Shown here: positions 7,980 through 16,911 of the stretch, in pieces
Numbering within the stretch: the first letter of the stretch is position 1
Layout: every line of letters starts with the position of its first letter
Position numbers and translations under genes: made by a program
Notes under the pieces: generated by a model
Told to the model about the DNA's origin: nothing
What the model saw: only the letters and a program-made list of their open reading frames with translations
Databases searched by the model: none
DNA from: Agrococcus sp. ARC_14
Lineage (GTDB): Bacteria; Actinomycetota; Actinomycetes; Actinomycetales; Microbacteriaceae
Length of the DNA: 64,000 nt
Assembly: GCF_022436485.1 (NCBI RefSeq)
Contig: NZ_JAKUDO010000001.1
Location: 2,108,001-2,172,000 of the forward strand
Direction of reading: 5' to 3'

Positions 7980-9017
7980 TCAGCGCCGCGGGTCGATCAT
8001 CGTGATGCCTGTCGCCGTCGAACGATCGAACGCGGGCAGCAGCCGCCCCGCCTCCTCGAGCCCGACGGTGCGCTCGACCAGGCGCTGCGGCTCGAGCACA
8101 CCCTGCTCGATGAGCGCGAGCATGCCCGGGTAGTCGCCCGCGGCCATGCCGTGGCTGCCGAGCAGGTCGAGCTCCCACGCGATCACGCGCGACAGCGGCA
8201 CCCGCGGATGCCCGTCGACCGGCGGGAGGAGGCCGACCTGCACGTGTCGGCCGCGCCTGCGCAGGCTGAGCACCGCATCCGATGCCGTCTGCTCGCTGCC
8301 GACGGCGTCGACCGAGACGTGGCTGCCTCCATCGGTGAGCGCCGCGACGGCGGCCGACACGTCGCGGCCGTCGGCGAGCACCGTGTGGGCGGCGCCCAGC
8401 TCCGCCGCGAGCTGGAGGGCGGATGGGTTGCGGTCGACCGCGACCACGCGTGCGCCGAGCGCGTGGGCGATCATGACGGCGCTGAGGCCGACACCGCCGG
8501 CTCCGATGACCGTCACCCACTCCCCCGGCGCGACCCGCGCTCGGCCCACCAGCGCCCGATAGGCGGTCGCGAATCGGCACCCGAGGCTCGCTGCGGTCGC
8601 GACGTCGATGCCGTCGGGGATCGCGACCAGATTGGCGTCGGCCGCGTGCAGGGCGACGTGCTCGGCGAACGATCCCCAGTGCGTGAAGCCGGGCTGCTGC
8701 TGCTCGGGGCACACCTGCGCATCGCCGGCGAGGCACCACTCGCACCGGCCGCATCCGCACACGAACGGCACGGTCACGCGGTCGCCGACCTGCCATCGCC
8801 GCACGCCCGGCCCGACCGCCGAGATCACCCCGGCGAGCTCGTGCCCCGGCACGTGCGGGAGCGCGATCTCGTCGTGCCCCGCCCACGCGTGCCAGTCGCT
8901 GCGGCAGAGCCCGGTCGCGAGCACCTGCACGACGACGCCGCCATCTGGTGGCGACGGATGCGGCACGTCGCGCACCGCAGGCAGGCCGCGGACGGCGTCG
9001 ATCACGAGAGCGCGCAT
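7980..9017 (-). CDS. Zinc-dependent alcohol dehydrogenase (MDR family)
   Basis: This 345-residue enzyme has the catalytic zinc ligands of medium-chain dehydrogenases (GLCRSDWH and GHELAG), the four-cysteine structural zinc lobe in CGCGRCEWCLAGDAQVC, and the Rossmann motif VIGAGGVGLS. It would oxidise an alcohol or polyol with NAD(P). The start is the ATG at 9017 (MRALVIDAV); the longer in-frame extension lacks family similarity. It is divergent from the nitronate monooxygenase gene over a 139-bp gap that holds the palindrome GTGCA-G-TGCAC (9077-9087). Confidence 0.88.
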   Translation of the reverse strand: MRALVIDAVRGLPAVRDVPHPSPPDGGVVVQVLATGLCRSDWHAWAGHDEIALPHVPGHELAGVISAVGPGVRRWQVGDRVTVPFVCGCGRCEWCLAGDAQVCPEQQQPGFTHWGSFAEHVALHAADANLVAIPDGIDVATAASLGCRFATAYRALVGRARVAPGEWVTVIGAGGVGLSAVMIAHALGARVVAVDRNPSALQLAAELGAAHTVLADGRDVSAAVAALTDGGSHVSVDAVGSEQTASDAVLSLRRRGRHVQVGLLPPVDGHPRVPLSRVIAWELDLLGSHGMAAGDYPGMLALIEQGVLEPQRLVERTVGLEEAGRLLPAFDRSTATGITMIDPRR

Positions 9018-9156
9018 GAGGCGATCCTGGCAGGTGCCGGTGCTGCGCTCCCCATCGGCGGCACTGCTCCACATCGGTGCAGTGCACGATCGTGCTGCCC
9101 AGCCTCCCGCGCCCCGCGCCGCGACAGCAGGACGCGGCATGCGAAAGAATGGCGCG

Positions 9157-10200
9157 ATGCACCATGGAGCACCGACAGCCACGCTGCCCGCGCCGCTCGA
9201 TCGATCGAAGCCGGTCGTCGTCGCCCCGATGGCCGGCGGGCCGAGCTCGCCCGCACTGGTGGCCGCTGCCACCGGCGCAGGCCATTTCGCACAGCTCGCC
9301 GGCGGCTACCTGTCGACCGACGCCCTGCGCGCTCAGATCGACGAGGTGCGATCGCGCGGCGTCGGCGCGTTCGGCGTGAACCTCTTCGTGCCCAACACGC
9401 ACGCGATCGACCCCTCCGCCTACGAGCGGTACTGGGATGCGCTCCTCGCCGATGGCGCGCCCCACACCGCAGGCGTCGAGCGGCCTGCGCTCCGCGAGGA
9501 CGACGACGAGTGGGGACGCAAGCTCGAGCTCCTGCTCGCCGAACGTGTGCCGGTGGTCAGCTTCACCTTCGGACTGCCGGAAGCCGGGGTGTTCGAGCGG
9601 CTGCGAGCTGCGGGCATCACGTCGATGCAGACCGTCACGTCGGCGGCGGAGGCGCAGCAGGCTGAGCGAGCCGGCGCCGACGTGCTCGTGGTGCAGGGCG
9701 CCGCAGCCGGCGGCCACTCCGGAGTCTGGGCGCCGCACGCGCTGCCGGAGGAGCTCACCCTCACCGCGCTGGTGCAGCGCGTGCGCGCTGCCATCGGCCT
9801 GCCGATCGTCGCCGCGGGCGGCGTCGTGCGCCGGGCCCAGGTCGAGGAGCTGCTGGCCGCCGGCGCTGGCGCCGTCGCCGTCGGCACTGCGGTGCTGCGC
9901 GCCGACGAGGCCGGCACCTCCGCCGTCCACCGCGCCGCGCTCGCCGACCCGCGCTTCGAGCGCACCGAGCTCACCCGAGCGTTCACGGGCCGTCCGGCGC
10001 GTGCCCTGGTGAACCGGTTCGTCGAGGCACACCGAGACGCGCCGTCTGGCTATCCCGCGGTGCACCACATGACACGGCCGCTCCGAGCGGCTGCGGCGGC
10101 CGCCGGCGACGCCTCCGCCGTGCACCTGTGGGCCGGCGAGGGCTGGCGCGAGGCTCGCGCCGGCGCCGTCGTCGACATCCTGGCCGAGCTCACCCCGTAG
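9157..10200 (+). CDS. Nitronate monooxygenase family FMN enzyme
   Basis: The 347-residue protein is an NMO/2-nitropropane dioxygenase-type TIM barrel: APMAGGPSSPALVAA at the start, FGVNLF, the QGAAAGGHSG loop that binds FMN with its histidine, then PIVAAGGV and VGTAVLRADEAGTS. It would oxidise toxic alkyl nitronates, or act as a related FMN oxidoreductase. AAGAAT lies six bases before the ATG at 9157, as for a leaderless transcript; an in-frame ATG at 9139 with a possible AGGA site is the alternative start. The epimerase gene follows after 11 bases. Confidence 0.85.
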   Translation: MHHGAPTATLPAPLDRSKPVVVAPMAGGPSSPALVAAATGAGHFAQLAGGYLSTDALRAQIDEVRSRGVGAFGVNLFVPNTHAIDPSAYERYWDALLADGAPHTAGVERPALREDDDEWGRKLELLLAERVPVVSFTFGLPEAGVFERLRAAGITSMQTVTSAAEAQQAERAGADVLVVQGAAAGGHSGVWAPHALPEELTLTALVQRVRAAIGLPIVAAGGVVRRAQVEELLAAGAGAVAVGTAVLRADEAGTSAVHRAALADPRFERTELTRAFTGRPARALVNRFVEAHRDAPSGYPAVHHMTRPLRAAAAAAGDASAVHLWAGEGWREARAGAVVDILAELTP

Positions 10201-10211
10201 GCAGACGGATC

Positions 10212-11084
10212 ATGGATGCACAGGCGCGGCCGCACAGCGTGCTGCTCATCGGATGCGGGCAGCTCGGCACCGACCTTGGCTCGCGCTTGGTCGACGAGGG
10301 CGTTCGGGTGGCGGCCCTCCGTCGCGACGCGTCACACCTGCCCAGCAGCTTCGAGCGCATCGCGGCAGACCTGCGACGACCGCTCGAGCGACCTCTGCCC
10401 GAGGTCGACGCGATGGTGATCACGCTGCCGCCCGACACAGCGGCGACGGCCGATCCGGCGGCGAGCTTCCGCGCATCGCTGCGCAGCCTCGCCCATGCGC
10501 TGCCCGTGGTGCCGCGTCGCGTGCTGTTCGTGTCGTCGACGCGCGTCTTCGACGGCGCACCCGGCGAGCGACCGATCGACGAGCGCGACGCGCCGGTGCC
10601 GGCCTCAGAGCGAGCGAACGCGCTGCGCGAGGCGGAGCTCCTCGCGCAGGATCTGCTCGACGCCCACATCATCCGACCGGCCGGCATCTACGGCCCGGGT
10701 CGTGAGTCGCTCATCCGTCGCGTGGTCGCCGGGACCCCGATGCAGCACACCCGGCGCACCAACCGCATCCACTCGACCGATCTCACGCGCGCGCTGCACG
10801 CGATGCTGCACCTCGAAGCGCCTCCGCGCATCCTGCACGCCGTGGATCAGGCGCCTGCGCCGCTCGGCGACGTCGTGACCCACATCGCCGCACGCCTCGG
10901 CATCGCGCCGCCCCCGGCGATCGAGCCCGCCGTCGGCGGCGGCACCGTGCTGCGCGGCACGCCGCTGACCGAGACGCTCGGCGCGCTCACGCACCCCACC
11001 TATCGATCCGGCTACGACGAGCTGCTCGCCGATCGTTCCCTGGCTGTGCCGGCGAGCGGCCTCCCAGATCGCCCCGAGCCCTGA
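10212..11084 (+). CDS. NAD-dependent epimerase/SDR-like protein (YeeZ type)
   Basis: The 290-residue product begins with a Rossmann motif (LLIGCGQLGTDLGSRL), has a VSSTRVFDG strand in the position of the SDR serine, and IRPAGIYGPGR, giving the extended-SDR fold of the YeeZ-like group. The catalytic YxxxK is not obvious, as in other members of this atypical group, so it may only bind NAD(P). It starts 11 bases after nitronate monooxygenase and is probably cotranscribed. Substrate unknown. Confidence 0.8.
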   Translation: MDAQARPHSVLLIGCGQLGTDLGSRLVDEGVRVAALRRDASHLPSSFERIAADLRRPLERPLPEVDAMVITLPPDTAATADPAASFRASLRSLAHALPVVPRRVLFVSSTRVFDGAPGERPIDERDAPVPASERANALREAELLAQDLLDAHIIRPAGIYGPGRESLIRRVVAGTPMQHTRRTNRIHSTDLTRALHAMLHLEAPPRILHAVDQAPAPLGDVVTHIAARLGIAPPPAIEPAVGGGTVLRGTPLTETLGALTHPTYRSGYDELLADRSLAVPASGLPDRPEP

Positions 11085-11093
11085 GCGCGGTCG

Positions 11094-11111
11094 CGACGAG
11101 CCAGCTCGTCG
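11094..11111. terminator. Hairpin between convergent genes
   Basis: CGACGAG and CTCGTCG form a perfect 7-bp stem with a CCAG loop in the 49-bp gap between the epimerase and sigma-factor genes. No T-run follows on either strand, so it is a candidate bidirectional terminator only. Confidence 0.4.
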
Positions 11112-11133
11112 TCGGCGCCTGGCAGGTGCGCGG

Positions 11134-11670
11134 TCATGGGCGCACCCCGTCCATGAGCGCAGCCTTCGGCGCAGCCCAGTCCGGCTCGTCCGCGAGCGCA
11201 GCGCGCAGCAGCGCCTTCGCGCGTGCGTGCCGGCTGCGAGCCGTCGACGCCGGGATGCGCAGCAGGGCGGCAGCCTGCTCGACCGAGAATCCGTCCCAGT
11301 GCACGAGCCGGATCAGCTCCGCCAGCTCCGTCGGCAGCGATGCGACGGCATCCCGCACGCCGACCGCGTCGTCGTCGGCGAGCAGGCGGGGTGCCGCCGC
11401 GATGACCTTGCTGAGCTCGAGCACGGCGGCGGTCCTCCGCCGCTGCCCGCGCTCGTGATGCCGGAGCGTGTTGCGCGCGATCCCGAACAGCCACATCCGC
11501 GCACGTTCCTCGTCCTTCGGCATCCGCCCTGCCGCGCGCCACGCGGTGAAGAGCGTCTCGTTCAGGAGAGCGGCGGCGTCGTGGGGATCATCGGTGCGGC
11601 GCAGGAAGTAGCCGAGCAACGCCGGAGCAGCCGCCTCGAGGGCTCGATCGACACGCGGAAGGGCCGTCAT
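11134..11670 (-). CDS. ECF-type RNA polymerase sigma factor
   Basis: This 178-residue protein has sigma region 2 (about 20-85: LLGYFLRRTDDPHDAAALLNETL, MWLFGIARNTLRHH) and region 4 (about 115-165: LPTELAELIRLVHWDGFSVEQAAALL then the IPASTARSRHARAKALL helix-turn-helix). It lacks region 3, as in group IV sigma factors. The start at 11670 overlaps the stop of the upstream membrane protein gene (ATGA). That neighbour is the candidate anti-sigma factor; the order here, with the membrane gene first, is the reverse of the usual one. Confidence 0.88.
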   Translation of the reverse strand: MTALPRVDRALEAAAPALLGYFLRRTDDPHDAAALLNETLFTAWRAAGRMPKDEERARMWLFGIARNTLRHHERGQRRRTAAVLELSKVIAAAPRLLADDDAVGVRDAVASLPTELAELIRLVHWDGFSVEQAAALLRIPASTARSRHARAKALLRAALADEPDWAAPKAALMDGVRP

Positions 11671-12335
11671 GGTTGCGCCGCTTCGGGTGCGACGCACTGA
11701 ATCTCGCCCAACGTGGCGATGCCCGCCTCCTGGAGCTCCGGATGCTCGGGAGTGATCGCGTTCGTCATGTCCATCGTGACCGTGCTCATCAGCGCTTCCT
11801 GCAGGATCCGGGCGTCCGTGAAGACGTCGGCGCTCAGGAGCTCGCCCTCGTGCCGCACGTCGAAGTCGTCCGGCTCTGCCCCTTCGATGAGGCGCCCGAT
11901 CTCGTCGAGTCGTCCTGTTGCGTTCAGCGCCCCCGCGACCCTCTCCGGGTCAGGCTCGATCGCTCCAAGGTCCAACCCGGCGAAGTAGGCGATGGCATCT
12001 GCGCGCGCGTCCGCGGAGAGCCCCTCGGTCGCGATCCGGCCCTCGCACGATCCGAGCGGCGTCCCCTCAGCATCGACCCACTCCCGCGCGACGACGAGGT
12101 CGGGCTCGGTCACGAACCTCCACGGGCCCCACTGCACGGCGGCGGCGACCGCCACCGGCATCCCCAGCGCGAGGATCGCGCCCAGCGCGATGGCCGGCAC
12201 GATGCGACGCGGGCGGCGCGACGGCCGCTCAACGCTCGTCTGCTCGACGACCTGCGCCACCGCAGTCCCGATCGCCGCGTCGTCCAGCGCGACCCGGCCC
12301 GCTCGCTGCAGCCGTGCTTCGAATGCATCAGTCAT
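11667..12335 (-). CDS. Single-pass membrane protein, candidate anti-sigma factor
   Basis: The 222-residue product has a cytoplasmic N-terminus of about 45 residues, one membrane segment (about 46-68, IVPAIALGAILALGMPVAVA) and a 150-residue outer domain with two cysteines. I see no HxxxCxxC zinc anti-sigma motif. The anti-sigma role is inferred only from topology and from translational coupling to the sigma gene. CCAGGAGGATC precedes the ATG closely. The outer domain resembles nothing I recognise. Confidence 0.6.
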   Translation of the reverse strand: MTDAFEARLQRAGRVALDDAAIGTAVAQVVEQTSVERPSRRPRRIVPAIALGAILALGMPVAVAAAVQWGPWRFVTEPDLVVAREWVDAEGTPLGSCEGRIATEGLSADARADAIAYFAGLDLGAIEPDPERVAGALNATGRLDEIGRLIEGAEPDDFDVRHEGELLSADVFTDARILQEALMSTVTMDMTNAITPEHPELQEAGIATLGEIQCVAPEAAQP

Positions 12336-12472
12336 CAGATCCTCCTGGGGAACGTCTCACTGATACATGCCCGCTTGGGGCCGTTCCGTCCATGACGATC
12401 ATGTCCGCCGCTGCGTCGATGCCATCCTCCGGCGCGGACGCGGAGCGTCGCCGTGCAGACGGCCCTGGCGGC

Positions 12473-13558
12473 TCAGGCTGCAGCGTGGATTCGGTGCCCC
12501 GTGGTCGGGTCGAAGGCGATGACGCTCGACTCGCGCACCGCGAACGCCAGCTCGTCGCCGCGCGCGGGCTGCGAGCCCTTCGGCAGCCGGGCGGTCCAGC
12601 GCGCGCCGTGCCCCGTGCCGTAGACGTAGGTGTCGGAGCCGAGCTCCTCCACGAGCTCGACGGTGATGCGCACGACCGCTGCACCTGGCGCCGGCTCCGC
12701 GACGAACGCGAGGTCCTCGGGGCGGATGCCGTAGGTCAGCGTGGTCGTCGAGTGTCCGGTGGCCGCATGGAACGGCAGGGTGAGATCCCCCACCTGCGCG
12801 CCCGACGCATCCGACCACGACCCCTCGACCAGGTTCATCTGCGGAGAGCCGATGAAGCTCGCGACGAAGAGCGTCTCGGGCTGGTCGTAGAGCTCGCGGG
12901 GCGTGCCGACCTGCTCGATGCGGCCCTGGTTCATGACGACCACGCGGTCGCCCATCGTCATCGCCTCGGTCTGGTCGTGCGTGACGTAGACGGTGGTGAC
13001 GTCGAGCTTGCGCTGCAGCGCGGCGATCTGGCCGCGGGTCTGCACGCGCAGCTTCGCGTCGAGGTTCGAGAGCGGCTCATCCATGAGGAACACGGATGGG
13101 CGGCGCACGATCGCGCGTCCCATCGCGACGCGCTGTCGCTGCCCACCGGAGAGCTCGCGCGGCTTGCGATCGAGCAGCTCGCCCAGCTCGAGCAGCTCGG
13201 CCGCGTCAGCGACCAGCCGCTGCCGCTCGGCGGCCGGCACCTTGGTGTTCTTCAGCGAGAACTCCATGTTGCCGGCCACCGTCATGTGCGGGTAGAGCGC
13301 ATAGCTCTGGAACACCATGGCGACGTCGCGCTGGCTGCCGTCGATGCCGGTCACGTCGCGCTCGCCGAACGCGATGCTCCCCGAGTCGGGGAACTCGAGT
13401 CCGGCGAGCGCACGCAGCGTCGTCGACTTGCCGCACCCCGAGGGGCCGACGAGCACGAGGAACTCACCGTGCTCGATCTCGAGATCGATCGCATCGATCG
13501 ACGGCCGAGACGCGCCGGGATAGGTGAGCGTGACGTCGTGCAGCGAGACGTTGACCAT
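12473..13558 (-). CDS. Sugar ABC transporter ATPase (MsmK/UgpC type)
   Basis: This 361-residue ATPase has Walker A GPSGCGKST (about 38-46), signature LSGGQRQR (about 135-142), Walker B VFLMDEPLSNLD and the VTHDQTEAMTM switch, followed from about residue 240 by the MalK-type TOBE regulatory domain. That C-terminal domain is typical of ATPases serving carbohydrate importers. The start at 13558 (MVNVSLHDVTLTYPG) is chosen over an upstream in-frame extension. It closes a four-gene set with its own permeases and binding protein. Confidence 0.92.
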   Translation of the reverse strand: MVNVSLHDVTLTYPGASRPSIDAIDLEIEHGEFLVLVGPSGCGKSTTLRALAGLEFPDSGSIAFGERDVTGIDGSQRDVAMVFQSYALYPHMTVAGNMEFSLKNTKVPAAERQRLVADAAELLELGELLDRKPRELSGGQRQRVAMGRAIVRRPSVFLMDEPLSNLDAKLRVQTRGQIAALQRKLDVTTVYVTHDQTEAMTMGDRVVVMNQGRIEQVGTPRELYDQPETLFVASFIGSPQMNLVEGSWSDASGAQVGDLTLPFHAATGHSTTTLTYGIRPEDLAFVAEPAPGAAVVRITVELVEELGSDTYVYGTGHGARWTARLPKGSQPARGDELAFAVRESSVIAFDPTTGHRIHAAA

Positions 13559-13589
13559 GGTGTGGAGTGCCTTCTTCGGTGTTGGGTGA

Positions 13590-14939
13590 TCAGCCTTCGA
13601 GCTGGGGCCTGAGGTCGTTCTCGTACAGGCCCTCCAGCTCGGTCTGGACGGCGGCGAGCGCCTCCGCCACATCGGCATCGGTGGTGAGGATGCTCTGCAG
13701 CGCGGTCGCGAGCGTGAGGTCGCCGCCGGGCAGGAACACGCGCATGAAGTCCTGCGTGCGCGTGCGGGTCTCGAGCTGGTTGACCGCGACCTCGAAGTTC
13801 GGGTTCTCGGCGTAGAGCGACGAGGCGTCGGCGTCGGCGCGCACCGGCATGTAGCCGGTCTGGGCCGAGAACGCCACGGTGTTCTCTGCGCTCGTCAGGT
13901 GGTCGGCGAGCATCGCTGCGGCGAGCTGCTCCTCGGGCGTCGAGGCAGCCGAGAGCGCGATGCCGGCGCCGCCGGTGGGCACGACGAGCTCCTGCTCGAC
14001 GGGGCCGCCGGGGAGGAACGCGACACCGACCTCGAAGCCGGCAGTCTCCGTGACGCTGCCGAGCGAACCGGTCGAGCCGATGAACTGGCTCGTCGCACCG
14101 GCCGCGAAGTCATCGGCGGGCGAGCCGCTCGACACGTTTGCCCAGCCGTCCTGCACCGCGTCCTGCGCGAACTGCACGGCCTGCGTCGTGCCCTCGCTCG
14201 TGATGGCGCTCGCATCCCACTCGTCCGACCATCCGCCGCCGTAGCCCCAGACGAGGTTGTTCATCATCCAGGCCGGGTAGTCCTCGGCCGGCGGGAAGCT
14301 GAAGGCGGTGTCGGTGACCCCTGCCTCGATGAGCGCCTGCGAGTTCGCCTGCACCTCGTCCCACGTGGTGGGCGCCTCGGTGAGGCCTGCCGCCGCGTAG
14401 TGATCCTGGTTGTAGTAGTAGATCGTGGTCGAGCGGGCGTAGGGCACGGCGTAGTGCGCGCCCTCGTAGAGGTAGTCGTCGAACAGCGTGCCGTTGTAGG
14501 TCGAGGTGTCGGCGTCGGCCGCGGCGAAGACGTCGTCGACGGCGAGCAGCGAGTCGTTGACGTAGTTCGTGAACCAGGTGGCGTCCGACATGACGACGAG
14601 GTCGCCCACGTCGCCGGAGGTCTGCGCGGTCTGGAAGCGCTGCGAGACCTCCTCGTAGTTCGCGCCGGCGGTGACGATCTCGACCTCGATGCCGGTCTCC
14701 TCGGTGAAGCCGTCGATGAGCTCCTGCTCGATCGCCTGCGAGCCGCCCGGGTGGTTCGTCCAGAAGCTGATCGAGTCGGCCGGCTGGATCGAGGCCCAGT
14801 CGGTCGCGGCGGCCTCGTCGGCGGAGTCGGAGGCGCCGACGGCGGGGCCGCAGGCGGTGAGCCCGAGCGCCGCGATGCCGAGCACGGCGACCGAGGTGGT
14901 GACGCGCTGCGCGCGCGTCGCGGGGATGCGGTGGGACAT
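13590..14939 (-). CDS. Carbohydrate ABC transporter substrate-binding lipoprotein
   Basis: The 449-residue product is a family-1 extracellular solute-binding protein. A signal peptide ends in the lipobox LTAC with the acylated cysteine at residue 30. The mature part has the cluster features DSISFWTNHPGG, IEQELIDGFTEETGIEVE and WMMNNLVWGYGGGW, like UgpB-type sugar binders. AAGGAG lies close to the ATG at 14939. It delivers its ligand to the two upstream-encoded permeases. Ligand unknown; glycerol-3-phosphate or a di/oligosaccharide are options. Confidence 0.9.
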   Translation of the reverse strand: MSHRIPATRAQRVTTSVAVLGIAALGLTACGPAVGASDSADEAAATDWASIQPADSISFWTNHPGGSQAIEQELIDGFTEETGIEVEIVTAGANYEEVSQRFQTAQTSGDVGDLVVMSDATWFTNYVNDSLLAVDDVFAAADADTSTYNGTLFDDYLYEGAHYAVPYARSTTIYYYNQDHYAAAGLTEAPTTWDEVQANSQALIEAGVTDTAFSFPPAEDYPAWMMNNLVWGYGGGWSDEWDASAITSEGTTQAVQFAQDAVQDGWANVSSGSPADDFAAGATSQFIGSTGSLGSVTETAGFEVGVAFLPGGPVEQELVVPTGGAGIALSAASTPEEQLAAAMLADHLTSAENTVAFSAQTGYMPVRADADASSLYAENPNFEVAVNQLETRTRTQDFMRVFLPGGDLTLATALQSILTTDADVAEALAAVQTELEGLYENDLRPQLEG

Positions 14940-14989
14940 GGTGCTCCTTGGTGAGGGGTGGGATCTGGTGGGTCGGAAGGAAGGAGGGC

Positions 14990-15859
14990 CTACTTCACCG
15001 CGCCCTGCGTGAGGCCGCTGACGATGAAGCGCTGCAGGGCGGCGAACACGATGAGCACGGGCAGGATGACGAGCACGGCACCGGCCATGAGGTAGCCGTA
15101 GCTGCCGGTCTGCCCCTCGATCGACTGGAGGAGGTTGAGGCCGACGGGCAGGGTCATGTTCTCGACGGAGTCGGTGATGATGAGCGGCCACATGAAGTTG
15201 TTCCACTCGCCGACGATGGTGACGAGCGCGACGGTGGCGATCGTCGGCGCCGAGATGGGCGCGACGATGCGCCAGAGCCGCTTGGCGTGCCCCGCGCCGT
15301 CGAGCTTGGCCGCCTCGAGCAGATCCTTCGGCAGCGTCTTGAAGTGCTGCCGCAGCAGGAAGGTGCCGAACGCGGTGCCGAGTCCGGGCAGGATGATGCC
15401 CCAGAGCGTGTTGCGCCCGCCCAGTGCCGAGATGGTCAGGTAGTTCGGCAGCAGCGCAGCCTCGGGCGGCACCATGAGGGCGACCAGCACCGCGAGGAAG
15501 ACGACGTTCTTGAACCGGAAGTCGATGAACACGAGCGCGTAGGCCGTGGTGATCGCGAGCACCACCTTGATGGCGGAGCCGACGATCGTGACGATCAGGC
15601 TGTTGCGCAGCACGGTGAGCAGCGGCACGGTGTCGGCGACGTGGCTGTAGTTGTCGAGCGTGGGGTCCTGCGGCCAGAGCGTCGGCTGCATCGTGATGAT
15701 CTCGGGCGACGGCTTGAACGAAGCGATGGCCATCCACACGAGCGGCAGCACGATGATCGCCATCGCGATGAGGATCGGCAGGTAGCCGCCGATCAGCGTG
15801 GCGACGAGATTGCGGCGCGAGAACGCCTGCCGCCATTCGGAGCGTCTGGTGGAGCTCAT
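14990..15859 (-). CDS. Carbohydrate ABC transporter permease (UgpE/MalG type)
   Basis: The 289-residue protein has six predicted membrane helices and the EAA loop (LLEAAKLDGAGHAKRLWRIVAP, about 190-212) that docks the ATPase. The MALG-like N-terminus with one helix and then a periplasmic loop containing the P.W.P.T..NY pattern marks the second permease of CUT1 importers. Its ATG overlaps the stop of the partner permease (ATGA at 15856-15859). Confidence 0.92.
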   Translation of the reverse strand: MSSTRRSEWRQAFSRRNLVATLIGGYLPILIAMAIIVLPLVWMAIASFKPSPEIITMQPTLWPQDPTLDNYSHVADTVPLLTVLRNSLIVTIVGSAIKVVLAITTAYALVFIDFRFKNVVFLAVLVALMVPPEAALLPNYLTISALGGRNTLWGIILPGLGTAFGTFLLRQHFKTLPKDLLEAAKLDGAGHAKRLWRIVAPISAPTIATVALVTIVGEWNNFMWPLIITDSVENMTLPVGLNLLQSIEGQTGSYGYLMAGAVLVILPVLIVFAALQRFIVSGLTQGAVK

Positions 15860-16788
15860 GCGTAGTGCACCCGCTTCTCGATGAACCGCATCTGGAACGC
15901 GGTGATCGCGAACAGCACGACGAACAGCACGACGGAGATCGCCGCCGCGTAACCCGCGTTCTGGTAGGGCCCGAAGCCCTGCAGGAAGAGCTCGAACACG
16001 ATGGTGTTCGTGCCGTTGCCCGACGGCGTCATGATCTTGAGGATGTCGAAGGCCTGCATCGAGCTGAGGATGGTCGTCACGGTGAGGAAGAAGACCGTGG
16101 GCGAGAGCAGCGGCAGCGTGAGCTTGAAGAAGCGGGCGAACGGGCCGGCGCGATCGATCCTGGCGGCTTCGATGAGGTCCTTCGGGATCGACTGCAGTCC
16201 GGCGAGGAACACGACGGCGCAGAAGCCGAGGTTCTTCCAGATGTAGACGATCATCACCATCACGAGCGCGAGGTCGGCGTCGAGGTACCACTCGGGCGAG
16301 CTGGCGCCCAGCGCCCGCAGCAGGTGCCCGAGCAGGCCCAGCTGCGGGTCGAAGATGAAGTTCCACACCATGCCCACGCCGACGCCCGAGAGCACGTAGG
16401 GCGCGAAGATCGCGGTGCGGCCCGCGGTGACGCCGGGGATCTTGTGGTTGAGGGCGAGCGCCACGAGCAGCCCGAGCACCATCGATGCGACGACAGTGAC
16501 GACGGTGAACGTGATCGTCACGCGCCACATCTCTGCACCCTGCGGCGAGGTGAACAGCCGAACGTAGTTGTCGATGCCGGTGCTCGTCGCCGTCGTCGAA
16601 CCCATGCGCCAGTTGAGCGTTGAGTAGTACAGGTTGCTCAGCAACGGGAAGTAGATGAACGCCGAGATCAGCAGCAGGTTCGGCCCCGCGAAGGCGAGGA
16701 ACACGAGGGCGTCACGGCGTCGCTGCTGTCGGCGATGCGGGGACGGGGCGGGCACCCGCCGAGACTCGCCGAGCCGGTTGAACCGCAT
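15856..16788 (-). CDS. Carbohydrate ABC transporter permease (UgpA/MalF type)
   Basis: This 310-residue protein is the first gene of the sugar importer operon. It has six membrane helices and the EAA motif LIEAARIDRAGPFARFFKLTLP (about 212-233). The N-terminal basic stretch (RRVPAPSPHRRQQRRR) precedes helix one. The ribosome site before the ATG at 16788 is weak. The operon order on the minus strand is UgpA-like, UgpE-like, binding protein, ATPase. Confidence 0.92.
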   Translation of the reverse strand: MRFNRLGESRRVPAPSPHRRQQRRRDALVFLAFAGPNLLLISAFIYFPLLSNLYYSTLNWRMGSTTATSTGIDNYVRLFTSPQGAEMWRVTITFTVVTVVASMVLGLLVALALNHKIPGVTAGRTAIFAPYVLSGVGVGMVWNFIFDPQLGLLGHLLRALGASSPEWYLDADLALVMVMIVYIWKNLGFCAVVFLAGLQSIPKDLIEAARIDRAGPFARFFKLTLPLLSPTVFFLTVTTILSSMQAFDILKIMTPSGNGTNTIVFELFLQGFGPYQNAGYAAAISVVLFVVLFAITAFQMRFIEKRVHYA

Positions 16789-16840
16789 CTGTCTCGCGGG
16801 CGACTCGCAGGGGTGCTTCAGGTGAACCGAGCGTGATCAG

Positions 16841-16885
16841 ACATCGATGTGAGCGGATGCGGAAGCGTACGCTGATCGGATCAGC
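16841..16885. promoter_or_regulatory. Palindromes between the sugar ABC operon and the MmcQ gene
   Basis: The divergent gap holds two perfect palindromes: ACATCGATGT (16841-16850) and GCTGATC-G-GATCAGC (16871-16885). A TACGCT box (16868-16873) on the plus strand overlaps the second and may be the -10 of the MmcQ gene. The first is placed to act on the sugar operon, for instance as a LacI-type site, though no regulator gene is adjacent. Confidence 0.35.
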
Positions 16886-16911
16886 GAGCTCGTGAGACGA
16901 GAGGCGATGAG

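Noticed and set aside
13590-15836. A single 748-codon frame joining the binding protein to upstream sequence
   Set aside because: The first 299 codons are an out-of-frame reading of the permease gene; the real binding-protein start at 14939 has a strong ribosome site and a signal peptide.
16526-16546. A third copy of the CACATCTCTG hairpin arm inside the UgpA-like gene
   Set aside because: Only one arm is present, within coding sequence, with no complementary partner nearby.
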